This document shows, one piece after another, positions 26,781-35,294 of a DNA stretch of 64,000 nt (position 1 is its first letter; the number at the start of each line of letters is the position of its first letter). Location of the stretch: positions 992,001 through 1,056,000 of the forward strand of contig NZ_CP043430.1 in assembly GCF_008271365.1 (NCBI RefSeq), in the 5' to 3' direction. The position numbers and the translations under genes are program-made. The notes beneath the pieces were generated by a model. It had not been told where the DNA came from. It searched no databases and was given only the letters and a program-made list of their open reading frames with translations. Origin of the DNA: Microbacterium sp. 1S1. GTDB taxonomy: Bacteria; Actinomycetota; Actinomycetes; Actinomycetales; Microbacteriaceae.

Positions 26781-28577
26781 ATGACGAAACACCTGCTGCC
26801 TTCCCCTCCCCGCTCGCGACGCGGGCGTCGCCGTGCCGGGAGGGGCATCCCCATCGCCGTCACGATGGCCGGGCTCATCGGAGCCGTGCTGACGCCGCTG
26901 GCCGCCGTGGCGGCTCCGCCGTACGCCACCGAGGCCACGATCACGTCGATGGCTTTCACGGAGAGCGTCGTGGAGAGCGGCACGACCACGGAACTGACTG
27001 GGACGTGGTCTCTGCCCGACAACCCCGAGACGCCGGCGGGCTTCGTCATCGACCTGCCGGAGGACCTCCAGGGAAAGCCGGACACGTTCCCGCTCCGCGA
27101 CGGCGCTGGGGCCCTGATGGGCACCTGCGTGACCACGAAGACGCAGCTCGTCTGCGACTTCGACGCCGAGTACCTGGAATCGCACCCGATCGGACTCACC
27201 GGAGGATTCTCCTTCGGGGCGACCGTGACGACGGAGGTCACGAAGCAGACCACCGTGACCTACGACTTCGGCGATGTCACCGCCACCACCGACGTGACAC
27301 CCGGTGCCGAGGCGTGCACCGAGAACTGCACCTTCCCCGGTCGACCGAACTACAAGACCGGCGAGTACGACAACGAGACCGACACCATCCTCTGGAAGGT
27401 CGTGGTCGCCGCCGGCCCGCAGGGCATGAAAGGCGGGGAGAAGGTCGTCGTCACGGACGCCCTCGGGCCGAACCAGGCCCTCGTCACCGATTCAGCTGGG
27501 AAGCGCTACCCCGTGCTGTGGGCGACCAACGAATTGGTGACGCAGCCCAACGGCGAGGTCGTCCCCGGGGCTTTCGGGCAGGTGCCGGTCGACGAGTACA
27601 CGATCTCCGCGGACGGGACCACCGTCGAGTTCACGGCCAAGGAAGGCTATTTCTACGACGTGCACTACCTGTCGCGTGTCACCGACGGGGGTGCGGCCAA
27701 GACGTACACGAACGACGCGGAGGTGCGTATCGGCACGGAGGTGAGCACGACCGTCACATCGCAGGTCACGAAGTACGGAGGCGCCGGCACGGGAGGGGGA
27801 ACGACGGTCGGTCGATTCGCGATCACCAAAGCCCTTCGCGGTGACTCCGCGAACCTCGACGGACTCGTCTACCGCGGCACCTACACCGTGACCACTCCCG
27901 CCGGCGCGACCGTTCCCGGGGAGTTCTCCCTGCGTGCGGGGGAGACCTGGTCCAGCCCGGCGTTCCCCGACGGCAGCCGGGTCGAGCTCTCCGAGTCGCT
28001 GGCCGGCCTTCCCGCGAACCTGGACTGGGCCGCCCCCGCCTTCTCGTCTTCGTCGATCGAGATCGCCGGAGGGTCCACCGTCGACGTCGCGCTGACCAAC
28101 ACGGCGACTCTGCGCACGAAGGCCTTCTCCGCGGTGAAGACGCTCGCCGGGTCCGCCGCCGCGGTGCGGGAGGTGCCGTCCGACGCCCAGTTCGTGATCG
28201 AGTACTCGTATCCCGCCGGTCCCGGGTTCCCGGCCGGCTCGGGTGAGCTCGTCCTCCGTGCCGGCGTCCCGGTGTCCGCTCCGGCGGTCCCCGTCGGTGC
28301 CGAGATCACGGTTCGCGAGCGGGAGCCGCAGTCGATCGACGGCCTCCGCTGGGGCGCCCCGGAGATCTCTCCATCCCGCTTCACCGTCGGCGAGGAGACC
28401 GTCACGGTGTCGGTCAAGAACCCCGTGACCACGACCACGCCACCCCCCGCGCGCGGCACCGGCCTCGCGAGCACGGGCGGGCAGGGCACGACCGGGGCTC
28501 TCGTCGGAGCGGCGGCGCTGCTCGTCACAGGGGCGGGCCTGCTCCTGGCGCGACGGCTCGGTCGTTCTCGCGGCTGA
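26781..28577 (+). CDS. Secreted DUF5979 surface protein with LASTG anchor
   Basis: This 598-residue protein has an Arg-rich N-terminus and a signal peptide ending AAVAAPP near residue 46. The next 310 residues resemble the adhesive Ig-fold modules of Gram-positive fibrinogen/collagen-binding proteins (TSMAFTESVVESGTTTELTGTW, FYDVHYLSRVTDGGAAKTYTNDAEV). Two DUF5979-type domains follow (FAITKALRGDSANL..., FSAVKTLAGSAAAV...). The end is a Pro/Thr linker, LASTGG, a membrane span and RRLGRSRG, a class E sortase signal. GGAGGA lies six bases before the ATG. A terminator closes the unit, so it is probably monocistronic. A role in adhesion is inferred from architecture. Confidence 0.8.
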   Translation: MTKHLLPSPPRSRRGRRRAGRGIPIAVTMAGLIGAVLTPLAAVAAPPYATEATITSMAFTESVVESGTTTELTGTWSLPDNPETPAGFVIDLPEDLQGKPDTFPLRDGAGALMGTCVTTKTQLVCDFDAEYLESHPIGLTGGFSFGATVTTEVTKQTTVTYDFGDVTATTDVTPGAEACTENCTFPGRPNYKTGEYDNETDTILWKVVVAAGPQGMKGGEKVVVTDALGPNQALVTDSAGKRYPVLWATNELVTQPNGEVVPGAFGQVPVDEYTISADGTTVEFTAKEGYFYDVHYLSRVTDGGAAKTYTNDAEVRIGTEVSTTVTSQVTKYGGAGTGGGTTVGRFAITKALRGDSANLDGLVYRGTYTVTTPAGATVPGEFSLRAGETWSSPAFPDGSRVELSESLAGLPANLDWAAPAFSSSSIEIAGGSTVDVALTNTATLRTKAFSAVKTLAGSAAAVREVPSDAQFVIEYSYPAGPGFPAGSGELVLRAGVPVSAPAVPVGAEITVREREPQSIDGLRWGAPEISPSRFTVGEETVTVSVKNPVTTTTPPPARGTGLASTGGQGTTGALVGAAALLVTGAGLLLARRLGRSRG

Positions 28578-28582
28578 GCGGT

Positions 28583-28610
28583 GGGATTCCCGGCCGGTTC
28601 CGGGAATCCC
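28583..28610 (+). terminator. Terminator after DUF5979 gene
   Basis: GGGATTCCCGG pairs perfectly with CCGGGAATCCC across a six-base loop, six bases after the stop. The 250-base stretch to the next gene holds the palindromes described at 28790-28820. Confidence 0.85.
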
Positions 28611-28789
28611 TCAGGCGCGCGTAATCTCCCGCGCACCACGCCGTCCTGTGAGCGAGGGTGCGACGCCCCGGTGAACCCACCTCACCGCCCTCCCCGGCGC
28701 CGATCCCTCGGTGGGGGGGGCTTCTCCTCCCGGAGCCCGCCGCACTCCACAGGTTCGTGGCGAGGGGCCGCCGTCGGAGTCGATTCGGG

Positions 28790-28820
28790 GTAACGTGTAG
28801 CACGTTACTGCCGATCGGCA
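28790..28820 (+). promoter_or_regulatory. Twin perfect palindromes upstream of the sigma-factor gene
   Basis: GTAACGTG-TAG-CACGTTAC (28790-28808) is a perfect 8-bp-arm inverted repeat. It is followed with no gap by the 12-bp palindrome TGCCGATCGGCA (28809-28820), 50 bases before the start codon. The GGGTAAC at its left edge also resembles an ECF -35 box. It is a likely operator or autoregulated promoter. Confidence 0.5.
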
Positions 28821-28869
28821 GCAACGCCCCATCCGTCCGCGTACGCGCTCTCACCTTCGAGAGGAGGCC

Positions 28870-30369
28870 ATGGTGACCGATCATGCCGCGATCGCCGAAA
28901 GCAGGAGTGATCTCGCCGAAGTTCGGGACGGCGACCTTCTCGCGCAGACCCGGGAGGGCGATCCCCGCGCCTACGCGGAGTTGTGGGAGCGCTACGCGCC
29001 GATGGCCACCGCCGTGGCCCGCTCGTCCTGGTGGTCCTCCGACCCGGAAGACCTGGTCGCCGAATCCTTCACGCGCGTGTTCCAGGCCATCCGCTCCGGC
29101 AAGGGGCCGACGACCGCCTTCAAGCCCTACCTCTTCGCCACGATGCGCAACCTCGCCATCACCTGGGGACGATCCCGACGAGAGGTGCCCCTCGAGCACA
29201 TGGAGGCCATCGAGGATCCTCGCACGAGCGACGCGGCGGCCGATGCCGACTTCGACGCCGATCTGGTGGCGCGGGCTCTCGTCGCTCTCCCCTCCCGCTG
29301 GCAGGACGTCCTGTGGCTCGCCGAGGTGGAGGGGCTCTCGATGCTGGAGATCGGCGCGCGCCTGGGCATCAGCGAACGAGCGAGCGCGGTGCTCGCCTTC
29401 CGTGCCAGGGAGGGGCTCCGTCAGGCGTGGATCACGGCGCATCTCGCCGAACAGCCGCCGACCGCGAAAGACTGCCGGTGGACGTTGAACAAGCTCGGCG
29501 CTCACACCCGCCGGCGGCTCACCGCACGAGACGACCAGCGCCTGCAGGCGCACCTCGACCGCTGCGACGACTGCGGTGCGAAAGCGGAAGAAGCACGCCG
29601 AGCGAGCTCCCGGATCTTCACGGTCCTCGTGCCCGGCGGAATCGGGGTCGGGGCCGCCGTGCAGGCGTGGCAATCCCTCACCGAGGGGGGCAGTGCCTCC
29701 GCCATGCCCACGTCGGTGATGGCCGCGTCGGTGGGCGCCCCCGTGACCGTCGCCCTCCCCGCGGGCGGATTCATCGCCGCGAAGGCCGGTCTCGTCGCGG
29801 TCGCCGCCACCGCCGTCGCGACCATCACCGTGGGCCTCGTCGCCGCGTCCCTCGACGACCCGACCGAGGTCATCGCCGACGCCGCCGTCGTTGCGGAGGG
29901 CGGCGGCGCTCCCACACCGGAGGCGTCCCGCCCATCCACGGCGCCGCCTTCCCGGTCGTCGGCGCCGACGCCGACGGCATCCGCCGCTGTCCCGACGGTC
30001 GCTCCGGAGACCGAGCCGGCCGCTCCCGCGCCCCCGGTATCGGCTCCGGCTCCGATTCCGCCGCGACAGACGATCGCGGCTCCGGCATCGCCCGTCATCC
30101 TCTCTCTCCCCTCGGAGATCGCCAGGAATCAGGTGCTCTCCTTCACGGTCCGGTGCGAACCCGGAGCCGCCCTGACGGTGTCCGCGTGGGACGTGACGAT
30201 CGCTGCGGGCACCTGCGGCACGGATCAGCGATGGCAGGGAAGCGTCGACGTCAGTGCCTACCCGGTGCCGTCCGGTACCGAGATCATCCTCAGCTTCGCT
30301 CAGTCGAATGCGGCCGGGGTGTCCGCGACCGCGTCGGCGGGCGTCCTGGTCATGGACGCACCTCGGTGA
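28870..30369 (+). CDS. ECF sigma factor fused to anti-sigma, transmembrane and exported domains
   Basis: The 499-residue protein begins with a sigma-70 region 2 (residues about 25-100, DPEDLVAESFTRVFQAIRSG) and region 4 (about 133-190, LPSRWQDVLWLAEVEGLSMLEIGARLGIS). A putative zinc-finger segment follows with His228, Cys232 and Cys235 (H-x3-C-x2-C, as in ZAS anti-sigma factors). A membrane span (about 302-326), a Pro/Ala/Ser/Thr-rich linker and an exported domain of about 110 residues complete it. Sigma and anti-sigma are normally separate proteins; here release would need cleavage or a conformational signal. AGGAGG precedes the ATG. The downstream surface-protein genes are natural targets. 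Confidence 0.82.
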   Translation: MVTDHAAIAESRSDLAEVRDGDLLAQTREGDPRAYAELWERYAPMATAVARSSWWSSDPEDLVAESFTRVFQAIRSGKGPTTAFKPYLFATMRNLAITWGRSRREVPLEHMEAIEDPRTSDAAADADFDADLVARALVALPSRWQDVLWLAEVEGLSMLEIGARLGISERASAVLAFRAREGLRQAWITAHLAEQPPTAKDCRWTLNKLGAHTRRRLTARDDQRLQAHLDRCDDCGAKAEEARRASSRIFTVLVPGGIGVGAAVQAWQSLTEGGSASAMPTSVMAASVGAPVTVALPAGGFIAAKAGLVAVAATAVATITVGLVAASLDDPTEVIADAAVVAEGGGAPTPEASRPSTAPPSRSSAPTPTASAAVPTVAPETEPAAPAPPVSAPAPIPPRQTIAAPASPVILSLPSEIARNQVLSFTVRCEPGAALTVSAWDVTIAAGTCGTDQRWQGSVDVSAYPVPSGTEIILSFAQSNAAGVSATASAGVLVMDAPR

Positions 30370-30421
30370 CAGTGCCATGCCCGTGCCGACATCATCACTC
30401 AAGCGACCGGAGGAAGAACCC

Positions 30422-32500
30422 GTGAAGTGGAAACGATCGAGCACGTCCCTGCTCGGACTGCTGCTGGCCCTGCTCGTGGCCGCCACCGCGGCGGGACCGG
30501 CCGCGGCCGTCGACGGCTCGGCCTCCGTCACCGTGCCGACGACCGCCCGCTTCGCGCTCGCAGACGGCACCGTCGCGACGGTGACGATCTCGGGAGCGGG
30601 CCCGCGGCGCTTCGCGGGCGAGACATCTCTCGCTGCTCTCAGCGGCACCGACGCGATGTACGCCGAGGGCGTCGTGGCGACGGACGTTCCGGCCGTCGGC
30701 ATCCAGTCGTCGGCGAACTGCGGTGCGGCGCAGCGGTGCAGCGAAGGGCGGATCACGATCCGGTTCGACCGTCCCGTCGACGACCCCGCCATCCACATCG
30801 CCGAGTGGGGCGCCGGCGCCGGTTCCCAGTTCGCCAGCGATGGCATGCGCTTCGTCTCGAGTGACGGGGAGGCCAGCGGCGCCGTCGTCTCTCCAGGTGC
30901 GACGTTCGCGGATGCCGGCGAGGGGTATCTGCGCGGCGACCGTGGCATCACCTGCACGCGGGCCACCGCGCCGGGTGGGTGCGGGAGCTTCACCGTGCCG
31001 GGGACGAACATCACCACGATCGAGTTCGACGTCGCCCGATTCGCCCTGACGTCCGCGCAGTCCGGTTTCCTCGACGCCTACGCCTTCGGCGTCACGGCCT
31101 CGGCGACGCCGACGCCGGATCGTCCGGCGCTGACGCTGTCGAAGGTCGTGGACAAGACGGCGGCGGTCCCAGGAGACACGTTGGAGTACACGATCACGGT
31201 GGCCAACACCGGTGAGGCCGAGGCGCGTCAGGTGCCGGTGTCGGATGTGATCCCCGCCGGCCTCGGCGACGTCGTCGCCGATCAGGGAGCGAAGGCCTCG
31301 GGAGCGCAGCTGTCGTGGACGATCGACCGCATCCCCGCCGGTGGACGGACGAGCCTGCAGGTGACGGGGGTGGTGGAGCGCTCCGCCGCCGGCTCGACCC
31401 TCGTCAATCGGGCGACGGTGGGCACCCCGGCCGATGCGCCGGAGGGCACACCGGTGCCTTCCATCGCCACGCCCTGCACCGACGATACGACCGCCGCCTG
31501 CGCCCGCACCGTCGTCACCGCGTTCCCGGCGCTGTCCGTGTCGAAGACCGTCGACAAATCGGTCGCCGGTCACGAGGAAGCGCTCGCCTACACGATCGTC
31601 GTCGCGAACAGCGGCACGGCTGATGCCGTCGACGTGCCGGTCGTGGATGTGCTGCCCGCAGAGCTCGCCGCCGTGACGGCCGACCACGGCGGTGCGGTCG
31701 CCGACGGGCAGGTTCGGTGGACGCTGCCGAAGGTGCCGGCGGGCGGCGCGGTCGAGCTCCAGGTGACCGGGATCACGCCCACGGGCCTCGGCGAGGCGCT
31801 GATCGTCAACAGGGCCGCCGTGCGGAATCCGGCCGATGCCCCGTCAGGGACCCCGGAACCGGCCGTCCTCACCCCCTGCCCCGACGACGCCGGCCTGGCA
31901 TGTGCGGTGACCACGGTGCCCGCACTGGCCACCCTGGAGATCGGCAAGACCGTCGCCCAGTCGACGGCACCGGCGGGGTCGATCCTCGACTATACGATCA
32001 CGGTCGAGAACACGGGGCCGGGGGTCGCGGTGGACGTCCCGGTCGTCGACGACCTGCCGGACGGAGCCCGGTTCGTCAGCGCCAGCGCGGGCGGCGTCGC
32101 CGTGAAGGATCGCGCCGGCTGGATCGTGCCCCAGATCCGCCCCGGTGAGACCACGACCCTCACGCTCCGCGTCCAGGTGCCCCTCGGCACGACGGGGCCG
32201 GTGGTGAATCGGGCGACGGTCGCCTACGACCCGGTCATGCTCGACGCCCTGCGCGTTCCGGCCGCACGGCTCGGGGTCGAGTTGCCCGACAGCGTGTCGG
32301 AATTCCCCGCGCTGCCCCCGGTCGTTGCTGCCCCCGCGTGCGAGGACGACGCGTCCTGGTCCTGCGCGGTCACCACCCTCACGCCGTCGGGACTCGCCCA
32401 GACCGGGGCGACGTTCGGCCTCCTGCTCCCTGGTGCCCTGCTCGCGGCGGGTGGCGCCGTCTTCCTCCTCGTCGGGCGCCGCCGGCCCTCCGCCCGGTAA
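30422..32500 (+). CDS. Secreted DUF11 protein with LAQTG anchor
   Basis: The start is a GTG with GGAGGAAG five bases upstream; it lies 52 bases after the sigma-factor gene, so the two are probably co-transcribed. The 692-residue protein has a signal peptide (VKWKRSSTSLLGLLLALLVA...AAAVDG), an N-terminal beta-rich domain of about 200 residues with paired cysteines, and three DUF11 domains (LSKVVDKTAAVPGDTLEYTITVANTG, then two more about 140 residues apart). It ends with LAQTGATFG, a membrane span and GRRRPSAR. Each DUF11 unit ends in a CxDD(T/A)...C loop. Cell-wall anchoring by a class E sortase is expected. Confidence 0.82.
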   Translation: MKWKRSSTSLLGLLLALLVAATAAGPAAAVDGSASVTVPTTARFALADGTVATVTISGAGPRRFAGETSLAALSGTDAMYAEGVVATDVPAVGIQSSANCGAAQRCSEGRITIRFDRPVDDPAIHIAEWGAGAGSQFASDGMRFVSSDGEASGAVVSPGATFADAGEGYLRGDRGITCTRATAPGGCGSFTVPGTNITTIEFDVARFALTSAQSGFLDAYAFGVTASATPTPDRPALTLSKVVDKTAAVPGDTLEYTITVANTGEAEARQVPVSDVIPAGLGDVVADQGAKASGAQLSWTIDRIPAGGRTSLQVTGVVERSAAGSTLVNRATVGTPADAPEGTPVPSIATPCTDDTTAACARTVVTAFPALSVSKTVDKSVAGHEEALAYTIVVANSGTADAVDVPVVDVLPAELAAVTADHGGAVADGQVRWTLPKVPAGGAVELQVTGITPTGLGEALIVNRAAVRNPADAPSGTPEPAVLTPCPDDAGLACAVTTVPALATLEIGKTVAQSTAPAGSILDYTITVENTGPGVAVDVPVVDDLPDGARFVSASAGGVAVKDRAGWIVPQIRPGETTTLTLRVQVPLGTTGPVVNRATVAYDPVMLDALRVPAARLGVELPDSVSEFPALPPVVAAPACEDDASWSCAVTTLTPSGLAQTGATFGLLLPGALLAAGGAVFLLVGRRRPSAR

Positions 32501-32514
32501 TCGGGGAGACCGGG

Positions 32515-32548
32515 CAGGGACGGGCGTAATCGATCGCGCCCGTCCCTG
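32515..32548 (+). terminator. Terminator with motif-bearing loop
   Basis: CAGGGACGGGCG pairs perfectly with CGCCCGTCCCTG. The loop contains GTAATCGAT, part of an 11-base motif seen again upstream of the 34126 gene. Confidence 0.7.
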
Positions 32549-32604
32549 TCTCTGTGTGTGGCGATGCACATCCGCTCGCCCCGTGTCAGGGAAGAAGGAA
32601 ACCC

Positions 32605-33972
32605 ATGGTGAAGAAGAAGTCCATCCTGAGGGGTGCTGTGACGGGAGGGCTGCTCGCCGTCATGGCGCTCGGCACTCTCGCCTCACCCGTGGCCGCCTCC
32701 GCGGCGGACGTGAGCGGCTGGTCGGGCACCGGCGACACGCGCACCGCCGCCGCAGCCGGCGCGACCGCGCGTATCACCGTCACCGACAAGATGCAGGTGA
32801 AGAGCTCGGGCGCAGCGGTCAACCTGGCCACCGTTCGGGACGGCGGCGAGCTGGGCCTGAACATCATCGGCCTGCCCGAGGGGTTCCCGTGTGCGCAGGG
32901 CAAGGAGTGCGTGCGAGGATCCGTCATCATCGACTTCGGTCAGCGGGTGACGAACCCCAAGATCAAGCTCGGCAACCTCGGCGGCGACGTCTTCACCAGC
33001 CCGGGCAACAGCGTCAACGGCACGGCGAAGTACACGCTCAGGACCGCGGGGGTCAGCCTCAGCTCCGTCGCGGGAAACCTCGACGTCACGGGCACCACGA
33101 TCACCTCGAACGACTTCGGAGCGAAGAACGGCACCGTGCGCGTCAACGGCACCGTCTCGCGGGTCGAGTTCCAGGTCACCATGCGCTCCAAGGCCTCGTT
33201 CTTCGGGCTGCCCGTCTGGACCAAGGTGCCGAGCGACCTCCACAGCATCGACCTCGACATCGATGCACCGACCAAGCCGGTGCTCACGATCGACAAGAAC
33301 GACCAGCAGACCGACGTCACGCTCGGACAGTCCCTGACGTACGACATCGTCGTGAAGAACACCGGGAACGGGACGGCGACGAACGTCGTCGTCAGCGACC
33401 CGCTTCCGGACGGACTCGACTTCGTCTCGGGCAGCGGCCCGGCCGGCACCACCGTGACGTCCTCGGGACGCACGATCAGCGCTGCCGTCGGTTCCCTCGC
33501 TCCGGGAGCGTCCGCGACGCTGAAGGTGAACGCCACGGTGAACCCGTTCGCCGCGCCGGGCGCGCTCACGAACCAGGCCTGCGTGATCGCGACGAACGCC
33601 GCGAAGGTCTGCGACGACGACGTCGACATCGTCAAGCGAGGCTACTTCCAGTACACGTTCAACCACACGCCGGGAGACCCGAAGCCGGGCGACACGGTCA
33701 CGTACCGACTGGAGTACAGCAACAACGGCAACGTCGACTCGGCGAACGCAGAGATCGCCTTCGGGATCGGACAGATCCTGGACGACTCGACCTGGAACCC
33801 GTCGACCCTGTCCGCCTCCTCCGGTGCCGTGTCGTTCACGGGCGACACGATCGACTGGAAGGGCCCGCTGGCCCAGGGCGCGAAGGCCGTCGTGACGTTC
33901 ACGGGTGAGTGGAACGGCGAGGGCGACGGTCTGGCGTTCCCTGACGTCAGCTACTACGGCGAAGCGCGCTGA
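32605..33972 (+). CDS. Secreted DUF11 protein without membrane anchor
   Basis: The 455-residue protein has a signal peptide ending VAASAAD near residue 33. An N-terminal beta-rich domain of about 200 residues resembles the first domain of the preceding protein in layout (GDTRTAAAAGATARITVTDKM, then C-x(5)-C in FPCAQGKECVRGS). A DUF11 domain (LTIDKNDQQTDVTLGQSLTYDIVVKNTG) and a second DUF11-like domain (DPKPGDTVTYRLEYSNNGN) follow. It ends at YYGEAR with no sorting signal or span, so it is predicted to be released or held by partners. AGAAGGAA gives a good ribosome site. Confidence 0.8.
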   Translation: MVKKKSILRGAVTGGLLAVMALGTLASPVAASAADVSGWSGTGDTRTAAAAGATARITVTDKMQVKSSGAAVNLATVRDGGELGLNIIGLPEGFPCAQGKECVRGSVIIDFGQRVTNPKIKLGNLGGDVFTSPGNSVNGTAKYTLRTAGVSLSSVAGNLDVTGTTITSNDFGAKNGTVRVNGTVSRVEFQVTMRSKASFFGLPVWTKVPSDLHSIDLDIDAPTKPVLTIDKNDQQTDVTLGQSLTYDIVVKNTGNGTATNVVVSDPLPDGLDFVSGSGPAGTTVTSSGRTISAAVGSLAPGASATLKVNATVNPFAAPGALTNQACVIATNAAKVCDDDVDIVKRGYFQYTFNHTPGDPKPGDTVTYRLEYSNNGNVDSANAEIAFGIGQILDDSTWNPSTLSASSGAVSFTGDTIDWKGPLAQGAKAVVTFTGEWNGEGDGLAFPDVSYYGEAR

Positions 33973-33994
33973 GTCGCTTCTCGCCATGGCAGGG

Positions 33995-34021
33995 AGAGGG
34001 TCGCCGTCACGGCGGCCCTCT
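33995..34021 (+). terminator. Terminator after 33972
   Basis: AGAGGGTCGCCGT and GGCGGCCCTCT form a stem with one mismatch, about 22 bases after the stop, followed by TCTGCGTTCT. Confidence 0.6.
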
Positions 34022-34125
34022 TCTGCGTTCTCCCGCGTAATCGATGCGGCCGGGTGGCGTTAAGGAGGGTGACTGAACGTGCACATCCCATGCTGCGCAA
34101 CAGGAGATCAGAGAAAGGCACACAC

Positions 34126-35169
34126 ATGAAGATCAAGAAGATCCGGACGGGGCTCGGCATCACTGTCGGAGCCCTCATCCTCGGGGGCGTGCTCAGCACG
34201 GCACCGATCGCGGCGGTCGCCGCCGAAGCCGTCGCACCGACCTCGCTCTCTCCGGAAGGCGTGCAGCCGCGAGGCTACTACGGTGCGGGGACGCAGTCGC
34301 CGGGACGGACGCAGACCATCGCTCCCGGTGCGGAGTTCACCGAAGGCGCCAACGTCCTGCTGAAGTACGACGAGCAGGTCTCGGGCGTGAAATACCGCGT
34401 CGTCATGCCGGTGCCGGCGGGCTCCACGTTCGTCTCGGCGACCCAGGGCGGCGTGTACGACCCTGCGGCGAACACGGTCACGTGGATCTTCAACGGCAAG
34501 ACGCCTGCAGAGGCCGGCGGCGTCACACAGGAGTCGAAGAGCTTCCGGGCGACGTTCCGGGCGCCGTCCGGCTCGTCCGAAGCCGTCCCCGAGAAGACGA
34601 TCCAGAACGCGGCCGTGCAGTCGATGATGGGCGGCTCCATCACCGACTGGCGTCAGCAGTTCACGTACACCTACGCCCACACGTTCGCTGCCCAACCGGG
34701 CACCTCGGCCGACCTCGGGATCACCAAGGACGTCGATCGGCCCAAGGCCAACGTCGGCGACGCCGTGAGCTACACCCTGACGGTGACGAACCACGGGACC
34801 GCGGCGGTTCCGAGCTACACGGTCACCGACGCGCTGCCCGCCGGCATCGACACGTGGTCGTCCCCCACCTCCGGCGTCTCGCTCTCCGGCGGCACGCTGA
34901 CGTTCGAAGGAGGCGCTCTCGCGGTCGGCGAGTCCAAGACGGTGATCGTGAACGGCGTCGTGCGTGAGCCCGGTGCCACCATCACCAACATCGCGAAGGT
35001 CACGTCGGGCACGACCGACAGCAACCCGTCGAACAACTCCGACGACGCGAAGGTCGAGGTCCCGACCGCGGGCGGCCCCGTGCCGCTGGGCGGAGTCGCC
35101 GGCGCCACCGTCCTCGCCGGCGCCGCGGCGACGGCGCTGACGATCTCGCGGCGCCGCAAGAGGGCCTAG
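34126..35169 (+). CDS. Secreted DUF11 protein with non-LAxTG C-terminal tail (candidate exosortase substrate)
   Basis: The 347-residue protein has a signal peptide ending VAAEA near residue 34. A beta-rich domain of about 160 residues starts with an aromatic/Gly stretch (GVQPRGYYGAGTQSPG), and one DUF11 domain follows (LGITKDVDRPKANVGDAVSYTLTVTNHG). The tail is GGPVPLGG, a hydrophobic span and SRRRKRA. Unlike the other anchored proteins here it has no LAxTG box; the motif-span-basic layout resembles exosortase tripartite signals. It is the last surface protein before the deacetylase and GT/exosortase genes, which makes it the best local candidate substrate. Confidence 0.75.
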   Translation: MKIKKIRTGLGITVGALILGGVLSTAPIAAVAAEAVAPTSLSPEGVQPRGYYGAGTQSPGRTQTIAPGAEFTEGANVLLKYDEQVSGVKYRVVMPVPAGSTFVSATQGGVYDPAANTVTWIFNGKTPAEAGGVTQESKSFRATFRAPSGSSEAVPEKTIQNAAVQSMMGGSITDWRQQFTYTYAHTFAAQPGTSADLGITKDVDRPKANVGDAVSYTLTVTNHGTAAVPSYTVTDALPAGIDTWSSPTSGVSLSGGTLTFEGGALAVGESKTVIVNGVVREPGATITNIAKVTSGTTDSNPSNNSDDAKVEVPTAGGPVPLGGVAGATVLAGAAATALTISRRRKRA

Positions 35170-35176
35170 CCCGCCA

Positions 35177-35206
35177 CGCGGACCCCGGCGTCGACCGGGG
35201 TCCGCG
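35177..35206 (+). terminator. Terminator after 35169
   Basis: CGCGGACCCCGG pairs perfectly with CCGGGGTCCGCG around CGTCGA, eight bases after the stop. It separates the surface-protein gene from the deacetylase gene, which must have its own promoter. Confidence 0.85.
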
Positions 35207-35294
35207 CGGTCCGACACGATCCTGCCCCCCGTCGCCATGCCCGAGGGCGACGACTCAAGAGAACGATGAACACACGACAGAGGGAGGTCACGAG

